Shown in pieces: positions 1-6,405 of a DNA stretch of 64,000 nt. The position numbers were made by a program, and so were the translations under genes. This DNA is from CAZBLK01 sp964492715 (lineage in GTDB: Bacteria; Bacillota; Clostridia; Lachnospirales; WRBF01): positions 1-64,000 of the forward strand of contig CAZBLK010000010.1 of assembly GCA_964492715.1 (NCBI GenBank). The letters are read 5' to 3'. Positions within the stretch are counted from its first letter, which is position 1. Every line of letters starts with the position of its first letter. The notes below the pieces were generated by a model that made no database searches, had not been told where the DNA came from, and saw only the letters and a program-made list of their open reading frames with translations.

Positions 1-1
1 T

Positions 2-13
2 CTCCGAAAGGAG
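2..13 (+). promoter_or_regulatory. Shine-Dalgarno-sequestering hairpin, toxin copy 1
   Basis: CTCC-GAAA-GGAG forms a 4-bp stem closed by a GNRA tetraloop, and the 3' arm is the ribosome binding site of the peptide starting at 24. The same hairpin precedes copy 2. Sequestering the ribosome binding site is common in type I toxin mRNAs; that it works this way here is inferred. The promoter of this copy lies outside the window. Confidence 0.5.
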
Positions 14-23
14 GTGAAGCCGT

Positions 24-128
24 ATGTTGCATGAATGGATTGCAAGCATTGGAACTGTAGTTATGTCAATAGCTGCTATAGTTGGTGCAGTAATGCAAAT
101 TGTTACATATTTTAACACAAAAAAATAA
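24..128 (+). CDS. Small hydrophobic type I toxin-like peptide, copy 1
   Basis: This is a 34-residue peptide beginning MLHEWIASIGTVV and ending YFNTKK: one hydrophobic helix with a basic tail. That is the layout of small membrane toxins of type I toxin-antitoxin systems (TxpA/BsrG/Fst-like and holin-like toxins). The ribosome binding site GGAGGTG sits 7-8 nt upstream. A near-identical gene lies 351 nt downstream, with the N-terminal 13 residues identical and the middle diverged by conservative hydrophobic changes. An antisense promoter faces it from 242-270. Membrane toxicity is inferred from size, layout and locus architecture; no experimental homologue is claimed. Confidence 0.75.
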   Translation: MLHEWIASIGTVVMSIAAIVGAVMQIVTYFNTKK

Positions 129-129
129 G

Positions 130-235
130 CCGCCCCCAGCAAGGTATGGCTTATTTATAAATTAATATATTTAATAAAAGGCCGCACCGCAACCTATGCG
201 ATACTAAGAGAGTGTAGACGCACTCTCTTTTTCAT
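130..235 (-). ncRNA. Candidate antisense (antitoxin) RNA, copy 1
   Basis: The minus-strand promoter at 242-270 would start transcription near 235. The RNA would run back through the complement of the toxin terminator hairpin and its 3' untranslated region, including a CCGCAACCTATGCG stem-loop at about 188-202. The 3' end is not evident. Overlap at the 3' end of toxin mRNA is a known layout for Gram-positive type I antitoxins. Confidence 0.5.
206..232 (+). terminator. Terminator of toxin copy 1
   Basis: The stem GAGAGTG/CACTCTC with a short loop is followed by TTTTT. Its complement would form the 5' end of the opposing antisense RNA. Confidence 0.7.
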
Positions 236-241
236 ACATTT

Positions 242-270
242 ATTATACCAGTAAACTTACCAATTGTAAA
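242..270 (-). promoter_or_regulatory. Antisense RNA promoter, copy 1
   Basis: Read on the minus strand: TTTACA, a 17-nt spacer, then a perfect TATAAT. The same -35, spacing and -10 recur at copy 2, while the spacer sequence differs, which suggests selection on the promoter. Confidence 0.75.
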
Positions 271-289
271 GAAAAAAATGCAATAACAT

Positions 290-318
290 TTGACGAAATT
301 TGTAATATATGGTAAAGT
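290..318 (+). promoter_or_regulatory. Promoter of toxin copy 2
   Basis: TTGACG, a 17-nt spacer and TAAAGT. This places the start near 325, about 50 nt before the second peptide. Confidence 0.6.
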
Positions 319-352
319 GTAATCAAGCATAGACAAGGGCGGTGTGGCTAAT

Positions 353-364
353 CTCCGAAAGGAG
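353..364 (+). promoter_or_regulatory. Shine-Dalgarno-sequestering hairpin, toxin copy 2
   Basis: CTCC-GAAA-GGAG, identical to copy 1. The 5' leader GGGCGGTGTGGCTAAT is also partly complementary to the 3' untranslated ATAAGCCGCCCC, so a long-range 5'-3' fold is possible. Confidence 0.5.
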
Positions 365-374
365 GTGAAGCCGT

Positions 375-479
375 ATGTTGCATGAATGGATTGCAAGCAT
401 TGGAACAGTAGTTATTTCTATAACTGCTGTGGCTAGTGTAGTAATACAAATTGCTACATATTTCAACACAAAAAAATAA
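375..479 (+). CDS. Small hydrophobic type I toxin-like peptide, copy 2
   Basis: This 34-residue paralogue of the peptide at 24-128 has the same N-terminal MLHEWIASIGTVV and C-terminal YFNTKK, with hydrophobic substitutions between (for example ISITAVASVVIQ). It has its own promoter (290-318), hairpin-masked ribosome binding site, terminator (554-580) and antisense promoter (590-618), so the full module is duplicated rather than only the reading frame. The function as a membrane-active toxin is inferred from architecture. Confidence 0.75.
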   Translation: MLHEWIASIGTVVISITAVASVVIQIATYFNTKK

Positions 480-480
480 G

Positions 481-583
481 CCGCCCCGAACAAGGTATGG
501 CTTATTTATGAATTAAATTTAACAAAAGCCGCACCGCAACCTATGCGATACTAAGAGAGTGTTACCAGCACTCTCTTTTTCAT
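481..583 (-). ncRNA. Candidate antisense (antitoxin) RNA, copy 2
   Basis: Expected from the minus-strand promoter at 590-618, with a start near 583. It covers the complement of the toxin terminator and the conserved CGCACCGCAACCTATGCG stem-loop. The 3' end was not identified. Confidence 0.5.
554..580 (+). terminator. Terminator of toxin copy 2
   Basis: AGAGAGTG and CACTCTCT pair around a 7-nt loop, followed by TTTT. It is conserved with the copy-1 terminator except in the loop. Confidence 0.7.
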
Positions 584-589
584 GTGATA

Positions 590-618
590 ATTATACCAAC
601 AACCAAAACAATTGTAAA
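590..618 (-). promoter_or_regulatory. Antisense RNA promoter, copy 2
   Basis: Minus strand: TTTACA, 17-nt spacer, TATAAT. The boxes and spacing match copy 1, while the spacer sequence differs. Confidence 0.75.
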
Positions 619-730
619 GAAAAACTTTTGAAAAAGCCCCACAAAAACCCAAAAAAAGCAGTTTGGGGTTTGGGCAACACTTTTCTTTCCCCCATAATAT
701 TTCAATTAAGTTACAATACGCCAAAACGTA

Positions 731-759
731 TTGACCGCCAAATTTCGAGGTGCTATAAT
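731..759 (+). promoter_or_regulatory. Strong promoter of the secreted-protein gene
   Basis: TTGACC, a 17-nt spacer and a perfect TATAAT. It is the best plus-strand promoter between the toxin locus and the gene at 1097, and implies a leader of about 330 nt. Confidence 0.65.
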
Positions 760-765
760 ACGCAT

Positions 766-1096
766 GTAGTGGGGAATGAACGCCGAATTTTCCAAGGCAT
801 GACAATTTCTCGCACTGTGCAACACCCCAAGCTTTTTTAAAAAGGCGTAGTGTTTTGTACAGGTGCATATGTACTTTTTTACTTACTTACATACTAAAGA
901 AAAGTCGGCTGTGGCTTTTTGCTTACTTGAAAAAAGGTCACCCCTTTTTAAGGCGGCACAAATGGGAAAACACGGCTAGGGAACAAAAGCAAGCGCACAT
1001 GCTCCCTGCGCCACGGCACAAAGCAGGCTTTGCCTACGGTGTAAAAGGGCGAAAAGGTGCAACCCACTAAAAATAAAAAATAAGGAGGAAAAATTA
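766..1096 (+). other. Long untranslated leader, no gene seen
   Basis: Short open frames here lack ribosome binding sites and similarity to anything recognised. The stretch between the promoter (731-759) and the start at 1097 is read as an mRNA leader, ending in a good ribosome binding site (TAAGGAGG). A possible stem pairs AACAC near 801 with GTGTT near 850. Long leaders are common on highly expressed surface-layer mRNAs. The flanking 620-730 stretch also holds no supportable gene. Confidence 0.4.
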
Positions 1097-3643
1097 ATGA
1101 AGAAAGCAATTGCTTCATTTATGGCTTTAGCAATGACTACTATGTCAATGCTTATGCCTACTACTGCTTTGGCAGCAACTTCAACTACTTATGACGTTGA
1201 AGGTTGGATTAACTCAAACTTGCCAGAAGATACTGTTGTTGCAGCTTCAGGGTATGCTAGCACAGAATGGGAACACCCATACTATGTAATCGACCTTAGT
1301 GATGCAGCGCCAGACTTGAGTGGTGAAGTAGGTTACTTTGAATTAGAACTTACAGGTGCTGAATGGTTACTTGCAACTGGTTCAATGGCTGGTACAACTT
1401 ATAATGCAGGGACTAAGGTATGGGATCATGATGCATCTGCTGCTACTGCCCCACAGACATTTGGTGATGTTGACTTCGCCATTACAGTAGACCCTGTTAA
1501 CAAAAATCTTGCGCGTATTGACCTTTCAAATCAAGATTTGTCAGGTGGTGCCGCAGTAATCGCTGTTCCACTTGCATTTACAACTGATGACGACGATACA
1601 GAAGTAACTGCTCGTATCACCTATGCTACACCTGGCCTTACAGTTAGAACAGGTTCAGTAACAAAGAAACCTGTTGTTACACCACGTGGCACAGGCACTG
1701 GTAAGTACTATGTAACTGTACCAAAAGTACCATCTTCACAATATTCTTTCTTTATTGAAGAAATTCGTGTAGTTGAAAACGTTTATGGTACAATTCAAGA
1801 TGGAGATGTATTAACAATTACTGCTCCAAAGGGATACACATTCTTAAAGAACACTGGCTCTATTGCATCACAAGTTGTTTTTGGTGGCGGATTTGCTTAT
1901 GATTCAGCTGCTACAGCATCTGCGTTTACTGTAGGTCAAGATGATGATGAACGTGAGCTCAAAGTTACAGTTGACCTTACTAACGTTCCTGGTAAAACAA
2001 CAGCTACTACAGGCCCTGGTGTTATCAGCATCAAAAATGTAACTCTTGTTGCAAACAACACTAACCTTTCAGACCTTGACACTTCAGGCAACTTAGTTGC
2101 TAAATACGAAATTAACGGTGGCGATGAAGAAGAGTTTACAATTGCTAAGGTTGTAGAGCGTAACTTAACTTACGCACTTGAAGACACAACTAAGGCTGTT
2201 CCTACATTAGTTACTGGCCGTATGGTGCCAGACGACATGACTAAGGGCGGAACTAACGACTTCACAAAGGCTGGCTCAGTTCACAAAACTGCTCCAATCA
2301 TCTTCAAGGAAAATTCTCCAAACTCATGGCTTTCAGAAGGTATTACTAAGTTCACTTTGCCAGAAGGCGTTAAGTTCCTTAAAGCAGAGTTAAGAGACGG
2401 CAAGAACCTTAGCGCTCAAACTTACTCAAGCTCAGGTCTTCCATCATTACTTGGCAAGTCAACTGTTGTAAACTCTGGTGAAATTCCAGGAACTAGAAGC
2501 ATTTCAATCAACGAAAACGTTCTTACAATTTCTGGCGTTAAGAAGAGCGGAACTGCAAACGCAGGCTTTGTTCTTGACATGTGGGTTTCTATCGACCCAG
2601 AATTTGCACCAGCTGATGGTTCATCTCAAGACGTTGAAGTTAAAGTAAGCGGTTCAGGTATCCGTGAAGAACTTTCTACTATTGACCCTGTAGTTGTTGC
2701 TAAGGCTGTTAGACCAGTTACAGTTGACACAAAGGTTACTAACATTAAGATTGGTTACCAAGTAATTCCAACTGCTGACATCACAATTAAAGAAAACGCT
2801 GCTGGATACCTTTTGAAGGACACTGTACTTGCTCTTGGCAACGAAGGTCTTGACGGTATCGATGTAAACACAAAGAACATCAAAGCAGAAGTAACAGAAG
2901 GTAACATTCAAATTTCTAAAGTTGCTATCGCTGCAAACGGCGCTGGCGTAACAAGCGGTTATGGCTACAGAATTGAGAAGGCTTCTTCTAAGGCTTCTAC
3001 ACTTAAACTTTCAAACGTAGCTATTACTATTAACCGTAGCGTACCATACAGCAACGACCACAACTATGAAATTTATGTTGGTGGTACAGCTGTAGCTGCT
3101 AACTATGTATACAACTACTATACTGCAACTAACGGTATTGCTACAATTAAGTACCTTTCAAGGTTCACAACTCCTGGTATCGGCGTTGAATACTTGAACG
3201 TTGTAACTCCTTCAACTGATGTTCAAGCTGAAGAAGTACGTGTTAAAATTGGTTCAAGCACTTACGTTAAAAACGGTAAAGAAGTAGCTATGCCTGACGG
3301 CGTTGCAGCTTACCTTTCAACTGAAAGTGATTCAACAATGGTTCCTGTACGTTTCGTAGCTAACGCTCTTGGCGTAGACGACGATTCAGTAGTTTGGGAC
3401 GGCAACGAAAAGACTGTTACAATCTTGACTCCTTCTAAGACTGTTCAATTTACTCAAGGCAGCAGCAAGATGCTTGTAAACGGCACAGCTGTAACTATGA
3501 TTACTGAAAACGGCAAAGAAATCAAGGCTGAAAACAAAGACGGCAGAGTTTATGTTCCATTCAAGAAAATGGCTCAAGCTTTCGGCGTTAACGTAACTTG
3601 GGATGACGAAACTAAGACAGCTATCTTCAACCCATCTAAGTAA
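1097..3643 (+). CDS. Secreted surface protein with copper-amine-oxidase-N-like C-terminus
   Basis: This 848-residue protein starts with a clear signal peptide (MKKAIASFMALAMTTMSMLM..ALA, cleavage near residue 26). The body is rich in Thr, Val and Asp without cysteines, suggesting beta-sandwich repeats. The last roughly 130 residues show two units of the Cu_amine_oxidN1 type (VPVRFVANALGV..VVWDGNEKTV and VYVPFKKMAQAFGVNVTWDDETKTAIF), a family that commonly ends Clostridia surface proteins and is not an oxidase here. The start is supported by TAAGGAGG 9 nt upstream. Strong promoter, leader, terminator and restricted codon choice suggest an abundant protein, perhaps the main S-layer or cell-surface subunit; that role is inferred. 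No SLH domain is visible. Confidence 0.75.
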   Translation: MKKAIASFMALAMTTMSMLMPTTALAATSTTYDVEGWINSNLPEDTVVAASGYASTEWEHPYYVIDLSDAAPDLSGEVGYFELELTGAEWLLATGSMAGTTYNAGTKVWDHDASAATAPQTFGDVDFAITVDPVNKNLARIDLSNQDLSGGAAVIAVPLAFTTDDDDTEVTARITYATPGLTVRTGSVTKKPVVTPRGTGTGKYYVTVPKVPSSQYSFFIEEIRVVENVYGTIQDGDVLTITAPKGYTFLKNTGSIASQVVFGGGFAYDSAATASAFTVGQDDDERELKVTVDLTNVPGKTTATTGPGVISIKNVTLVANNTNLSDLDTSGNLVAKYEINGGDEEEFTIAKVVERNLTYALEDTTKAVPTLVTGRMVPDDMTKGGTNDFTKAGSVHKTAPIIFKENSPNSWLSEGITKFTLPEGVKFLKAELRDGKNLSAQTYSSSGLPSLLGKSTVVNSGEIPGTRSISINENVLTISGVKKSGTANAGFVLDMWVSIDPEFAPADGSSQDVEVKVSGSGIREELSTIDPVVVAKAVRPVTVDTKVTNIKIGYQVIPTADITIKENAAGYLLKDTVLALGNEGLDGIDVNTKNIKAEVTEGNIQISKVAIAANGAGVTSGYGYRIEKASSKASTLKLSNVAITINRSVPYSNDHNYEIYVGGTAVAANYVYNYYTATNGIATIKYLSRFTTPGIGVEYLNVVTPSTDVQAEEVRVKIGSSTYVKNGKEVAMPDGVAAYLSTESDSTMVPVRFVANALGVDDDSVVWDGNEKTVTILTPSKTVQFTQGSSKMLVNGTAVTMITENGKEIKAENKDGRVYVPFKKMAQAFGVNVTWDDETKTAIFNPSK

Positions 3644-3657
3644 TAGTCTTTAAATTA

Positions 3658-3687
3658 AACAACCTCCTTTTGGGGGTTGTTTTTTTG
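3658..3687 (+). terminator. Terminator of the secreted-protein gene
   Basis: AACAACCTCC pairs with GGGGGTTGTT across a short loop and is followed by seven T. Confidence 0.85.
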
Positions 3688-3722
3688 CTTGTTAATATAT
3701 TCCCCATGAAAACAAATTTTGT

Positions 3723-3751
3723 TTGACAATTCCACAAATAAACTATACAAT
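3723..3751 (+). promoter_or_regulatory. Promoter of the 256-residue unknown gene
   Basis: A perfect TTGACA, a 17-nt spacer and TACAAT. Transcription would begin near 3758, giving a leader of about 200 nt that carries the palindromes at 3775-3876 and 3912-3926. Confidence 0.6.
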
Positions 3752-3774
3752 TTAAAGGTAAAAAAGTTAATTTC

Positions 3775-3876
3775 ATAGCAATTCCAGTTTTTAAAGATAT
3801 TGGCAGAGTGAAGCCAAACGCCTAGCCGTTTGCGTTTTGACCGATATACAATGTCGATTAAAAACATAATTGCTAT
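3775..3876. repeat. About 100-bp imperfect palindrome with AGCAATT termini (copy 1)
   Basis: The left end ATAGCAATTCCAGTTTTT is matched by the reverse complement of the right end, ATAGCAATTATGTTTTTAA. The centre contains CAAACG/CGTTTG. It resembles the elements at 43361-43457 and 55100-55207 in size and termini. A MITE-like or structured-RNA origin is possible. Confidence 0.45.
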
Positions 3877-3911
3877 TGCAAGCTTCATTTCTGCCCCAAA
3901 GCTTAAATATA

Positions 3912-3926
3912 GGCGTGCAGCACGCC
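3912..3926. repeat. Short perfect palindrome upstream of the unknown gene
   Basis: GGCGTGC-A-GCACGCC, with 7-bp arms, lies 34 nt before the start codon at 3961. It could be an operator or a small leader hairpin. Confidence 0.4.
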
Positions 3927-3960
3927 ATTAACGAGTATACCAACAAAAGGTGGAATTGCC

Positions 3961-4731
3961 ATGAATTTGTTCGCCAAAAAATCACAGCATGAGTTTTACT
4001 TCGTTTTTATAATTTCGACACCAGAGGAAAAGCTAGAAACAACAATTTTTGAAGAATCGAGAAAAGGCAAGGAAATGGTTTTAAGCCTTGTTCAAACAGA
4101 AATGACAGTTTTTGACCCAGAGCCTGTGTGCCTTTTGTCAAAGGACTGGGCGCACCTTGCCGTTTACAAAAGCGAAGCAACAGGCGTAGACAGCGAAACA
4201 CAAGAACACCTAAAGCAAAGCGTGAGGGATTTTTTTGAACAAACGTACCAACAACGCCTTAAACGTGACTGCCCTATGTCAGTTGTTTTTTTCTACGACT
4301 TTTCAATTGGCGTCGTTCACTTAAAAGCAAAAGTGTCCGACTTTTTGCTGAACGCCGACGACGAAAAGGAAAGGGCAAAAAATGTGAGCCAAAAAACAGC
4401 GTCGGAATGGCTTTTAGAAACTGTCGAAACAAAAGTTGCCAAAATGGTAGAGGACGACCAGTTGTTTTACTATACCTCACGTGAAGTTATGAAAGAGTTG
4501 TTCGACTCAGTCCTCCCTGGGCAGGAAAACCTGCAAGACGTAATTGTTAAAATAAAAGAAATAGGCGAAAGTGCAAATGCAAAGGCTGGCTTTGACGGAA
4601 TGAGCACTCTTTTTGGGCTGTTCCTAAAAAAATATCCGTGGCTGCACGACTCACTGGACTTGGTTTGGCGTGGCACAGGAAGCTGGGAAACGGACAACTC
4701 TTTCCCCAAGGGCGAAGTGGCTTCGGCTTGA
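3961..4731 (+). CDS. Hypothetical protein, 256 residues
   Basis: Not recognised. The protein is soluble-looking and charged, with no signal peptide or membrane segment. It begins MNLFAKKSQHEFYFVF and has a central aromatic and Val-rich stretch (MSVVFFYDFSIGVVHLKAKV) followed by acidic/basic helices around 120-200 and a Trp-containing C-terminus. The start is supported by AGGTGG 7-8 nt upstream. It stands alone, with its own promoter (3723-3751) and paired hairpin repeats behind it. Its length and coding character support a real gene, but no function can be proposed. Confidence 0.6.
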   Translation: MNLFAKKSQHEFYFVFIISTPEEKLETTIFEESRKGKEMVLSLVQTEMTVFDPEPVCLLSKDWAHLAVYKSEATGVDSETQEHLKQSVRDFFEQTYQQRLKRDCPMSVVFFYDFSIGVVHLKAKVSDFLLNADDEKERAKNVSQKTASEWLLETVETKVAKMVEDDQLFYYTSREVMKELFDSVLPGQENLQDVIVKIKEIGESANAKAGFDGMSTLFGLFLKKYPWLHDSLDLVWRGTGSWETDNSFPKGEVASA

Positions 4732-4747
4732 TATAAGTGCAAAAAAA

Positions 4748-4800
4748 CCTTGGGGAGGGGAAACTTTTTCGGGAAAAAGTTTCCCCTCCCCAAACCCCAC
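4748..4800 (-). repeat. Dispersed hairpin repeat (GGTCTT family)
   Basis: GGGGAGGGGAAACTTTTT and its exact complement form an 18-bp perfect stem with loop CGGG (4752-4791). It is preceded by AACCTT and followed by CCCCACCCTTTCAAAA, the flanks shared by other members of this family read in the opposite direction. It may terminate the gene ending at 4731. Confidence 0.6.
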
Positions 4801-4855
4801 CCTTTCAAAAAGCTTTGTTTATTTAGGCAAAAGATAAAGTTTTTGAAAAGGGGAG

Positions 4856-4905
4856 TTTTAGAGGGTAAAAACTTTTTTCAAAAAGTTTTTACCCTCTAAG
4901 GTCTT
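4856..4905 (+). repeat. Dispersed hairpin repeat (GGTCTT family)
   Basis: AGAGGGTAAAAACTTTTT and its perfect complement (4860-4897) are separated by only two bases and followed by AAGGTCTTG. Same family as the hairpin 100 nt upstream, in the opposite orientation. Confidence 0.6.
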
Positions 4906-4939
4906 GTCTTTCAAACTCTATCTATGGTGAGGGCAAAAC

Positions 4940-6301
4940 ATGGCACTTCTAATTAAAAATGGAACTGTAGTTACCAGCACGAAAACGTCTAAAGCCGACA
5001 TTCGTGTGGTGGGTGAAAAAATTGTTGAAATTGCTGATAAAATAGAAGAAACAAAAGCCGACAAAGTTTTGGACGCAAGCGGAAAGCTTGTTTTGCCAGG
5101 TGTAATTGACGCACATGTGCACTATTTCATGAAAACAGCTTTGGGCAGAACAGCCGATTCTTTTGAAAGCGGCTCGGCTTCGGCTGCTTTTGGCGGTGTA
5201 ACTTGCTTTGTGGACTTTGCTTCGCCAGTAGAAGGGCACAGCCTTGTAGATTCGCTTAAAATTCGCCATGCCGAAGCTGATGGGCATTCGTACATTGATT
5301 ATAGCTTCCATATAGAAATTACAGGGGCTTTTCCGCAAAATTTTGACGAGCTTAAACAGCTTGCTGAGTATGGCATTAATAGCGTGAAAATTTACACTAC
5401 ATACGGAAGCACACAGCTTCAAGACGAAAAATTGCCCATGCTTTTTGAAAAAGCTAGGGACGCAAAAATGCTTGTCATAGCACACGCCGAGGACAACGAC
5501 ATTGTTACAGAGCTTAAAGAGCGTTTTATTAAAGAGGGCAAAACGACTACAGCTTTTCACGCTGAAAGCCGACCTCACGTTGCGGAAACAACTGCTATCA
5601 ATCGGCTTATTTCGCTTGCACAGGCGGCGGACTGTCCGCTTTACATAGTGCATGTGTCAACAGGCGACGGGGCGGATATCATTAAAAAAGCGCAAGCAAA
5701 TGGGCTTGCAGTTTTTGGGGAAACGTGTCCGCATTACCTTACACTTACAGACGACTGCTACAAGGGTGAAAAGCCACAGCGGTTCGTTATGACGCCGCCA
5801 TTAAGAAAGAACGACGATTGCGAAACGCTGTGGGCAAGAGTTGCAGACGGCACGTTAAGTTGTGTCGTTACAGACCACTGCTCTTTTCACATAAACGATA
5901 AGCTTAAAACGGACGACTGCTTTAACGCTGTTTTTGGCATTGGCGGTTCTGAAACGCTGTTGCCTGTTATGTACAGCGAAGGGGTAGGGAAGGGACGTAT
6001 TTCCGTAAACAAGCTTGTTGACCTTTTGTCAACAAACCCAGCCAAAACTTTTGGGCTGTACCCTAAAAAGGGTACTCTTGCCGTTGAAAGTGACGCTGAC
6101 ATTGTTATTTTTGACCCAGCCTTACACGTTGCACTTGACGGCAGCAAGCTTCATTCAGCCGCTGAATATACTGTTTTTGAAGGGTTTAAGGTTACTGGCT
6201 ACCCAGTTTGCACGGTTTGTCGTGGGGAGGTTGTTTGTTTAGATGGGGAGCTTGTGGCGGAGAAAGCTGTGGGGAAGTTTGTTTGTAGAGTAGATATATA
6301 A
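4940..6301 (+). CDS. hydA: D-hydantoinase / dihydropyrimidinase
   Basis: This 453-residue cyclic amidohydrolase hydrolyses the ring amide of hydantoins or dihydropyrimidines in the cytoplasm. The metal site is recognisable: GVIDAHVHY near residue 56 (HxH), the lysine in NSVKIYTTYG near 150 (expected carbamylated), AHAEDND near 182, VHVSTGDG near 238 and VTDHCSFH near 312 (metal-binding Asp). The length matches the D-hydantoinase/dihydropyrimidinase branch better than dihydroorotase. The start is preceded by GGTGAGGG. No partner pyrimidine-catabolism genes are adjacent, so the substrate (pyrimidine, hydantoin or allantoin-like) is unsettled. Confidence 0.85.
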   Translation: MALLIKNGTVVTSTKTSKADIRVVGEKIVEIADKIEETKADKVLDASGKLVLPGVIDAHVHYFMKTALGRTADSFESGSASAAFGGVTCFVDFASPVEGHSLVDSLKIRHAEADGHSYIDYSFHIEITGAFPQNFDELKQLAEYGINSVKIYTTYGSTQLQDEKLPMLFEKARDAKMLVIAHAEDNDIVTELKERFIKEGKTTTAFHAESRPHVAETTAINRLISLAQAADCPLYIVHVSTGDGADIIKKAQANGLAVFGETCPHYLTLTDDCYKGEKPQRFVMTPPLRKNDDCETLWARVADGTLSCVVTDHCSFHINDKLKTDDCFNAVFGIGGSETLLPVMYSEGVGKGRISVNKLVDLLSTNPAKTFGLYPKKGTLAVESDADIVIFDPALHVALDGSKLHSAAEYTVFEGFKVTGYPVCTVCRGEVVCLDGELVAEKAVGKFVCRVDI

Positions 6302-6365
6302 AGACCTTGGGGTGCTGCCCCAAACCCAGCCACTTTTGAAAAAGTGGACAACACTTTTGTTTTTT
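6302..6365 (-). repeat. Dispersed hairpin repeat (GGTCTT family)
   Basis: Read on the minus strand this is AAACAAAAGTGTTGTCC, then CACTTTTTCAAAAGTGG, then GGGTTTGGGGCAGCACCCC and AAGGTCTT. It is nearly the same as the copies at 21524 and 47206. It begins directly after the hydA stop codon and may serve as its terminator. Confidence 0.7.
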
Positions 6366-6405
6366 AAAGCCTTGAGGTTTTTCAACCCCAAGGCTTTTTG
6401 TTTTA

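Noticed and set aside
551..1070. Open frames of 71-105 codons on both strands between the toxin locus and 1097
   Set aside because: They lack ribosome binding sites, overlap terminators and promoters, and encode low-complexity or compositionally odd peptides.
4949..5653. Long minus-strand frame of 234 codons
   Set aside because: It is the antisense shadow of the hydantoinase gene, with Cys/Phe/Lys-rich composition and no ribosome binding site.
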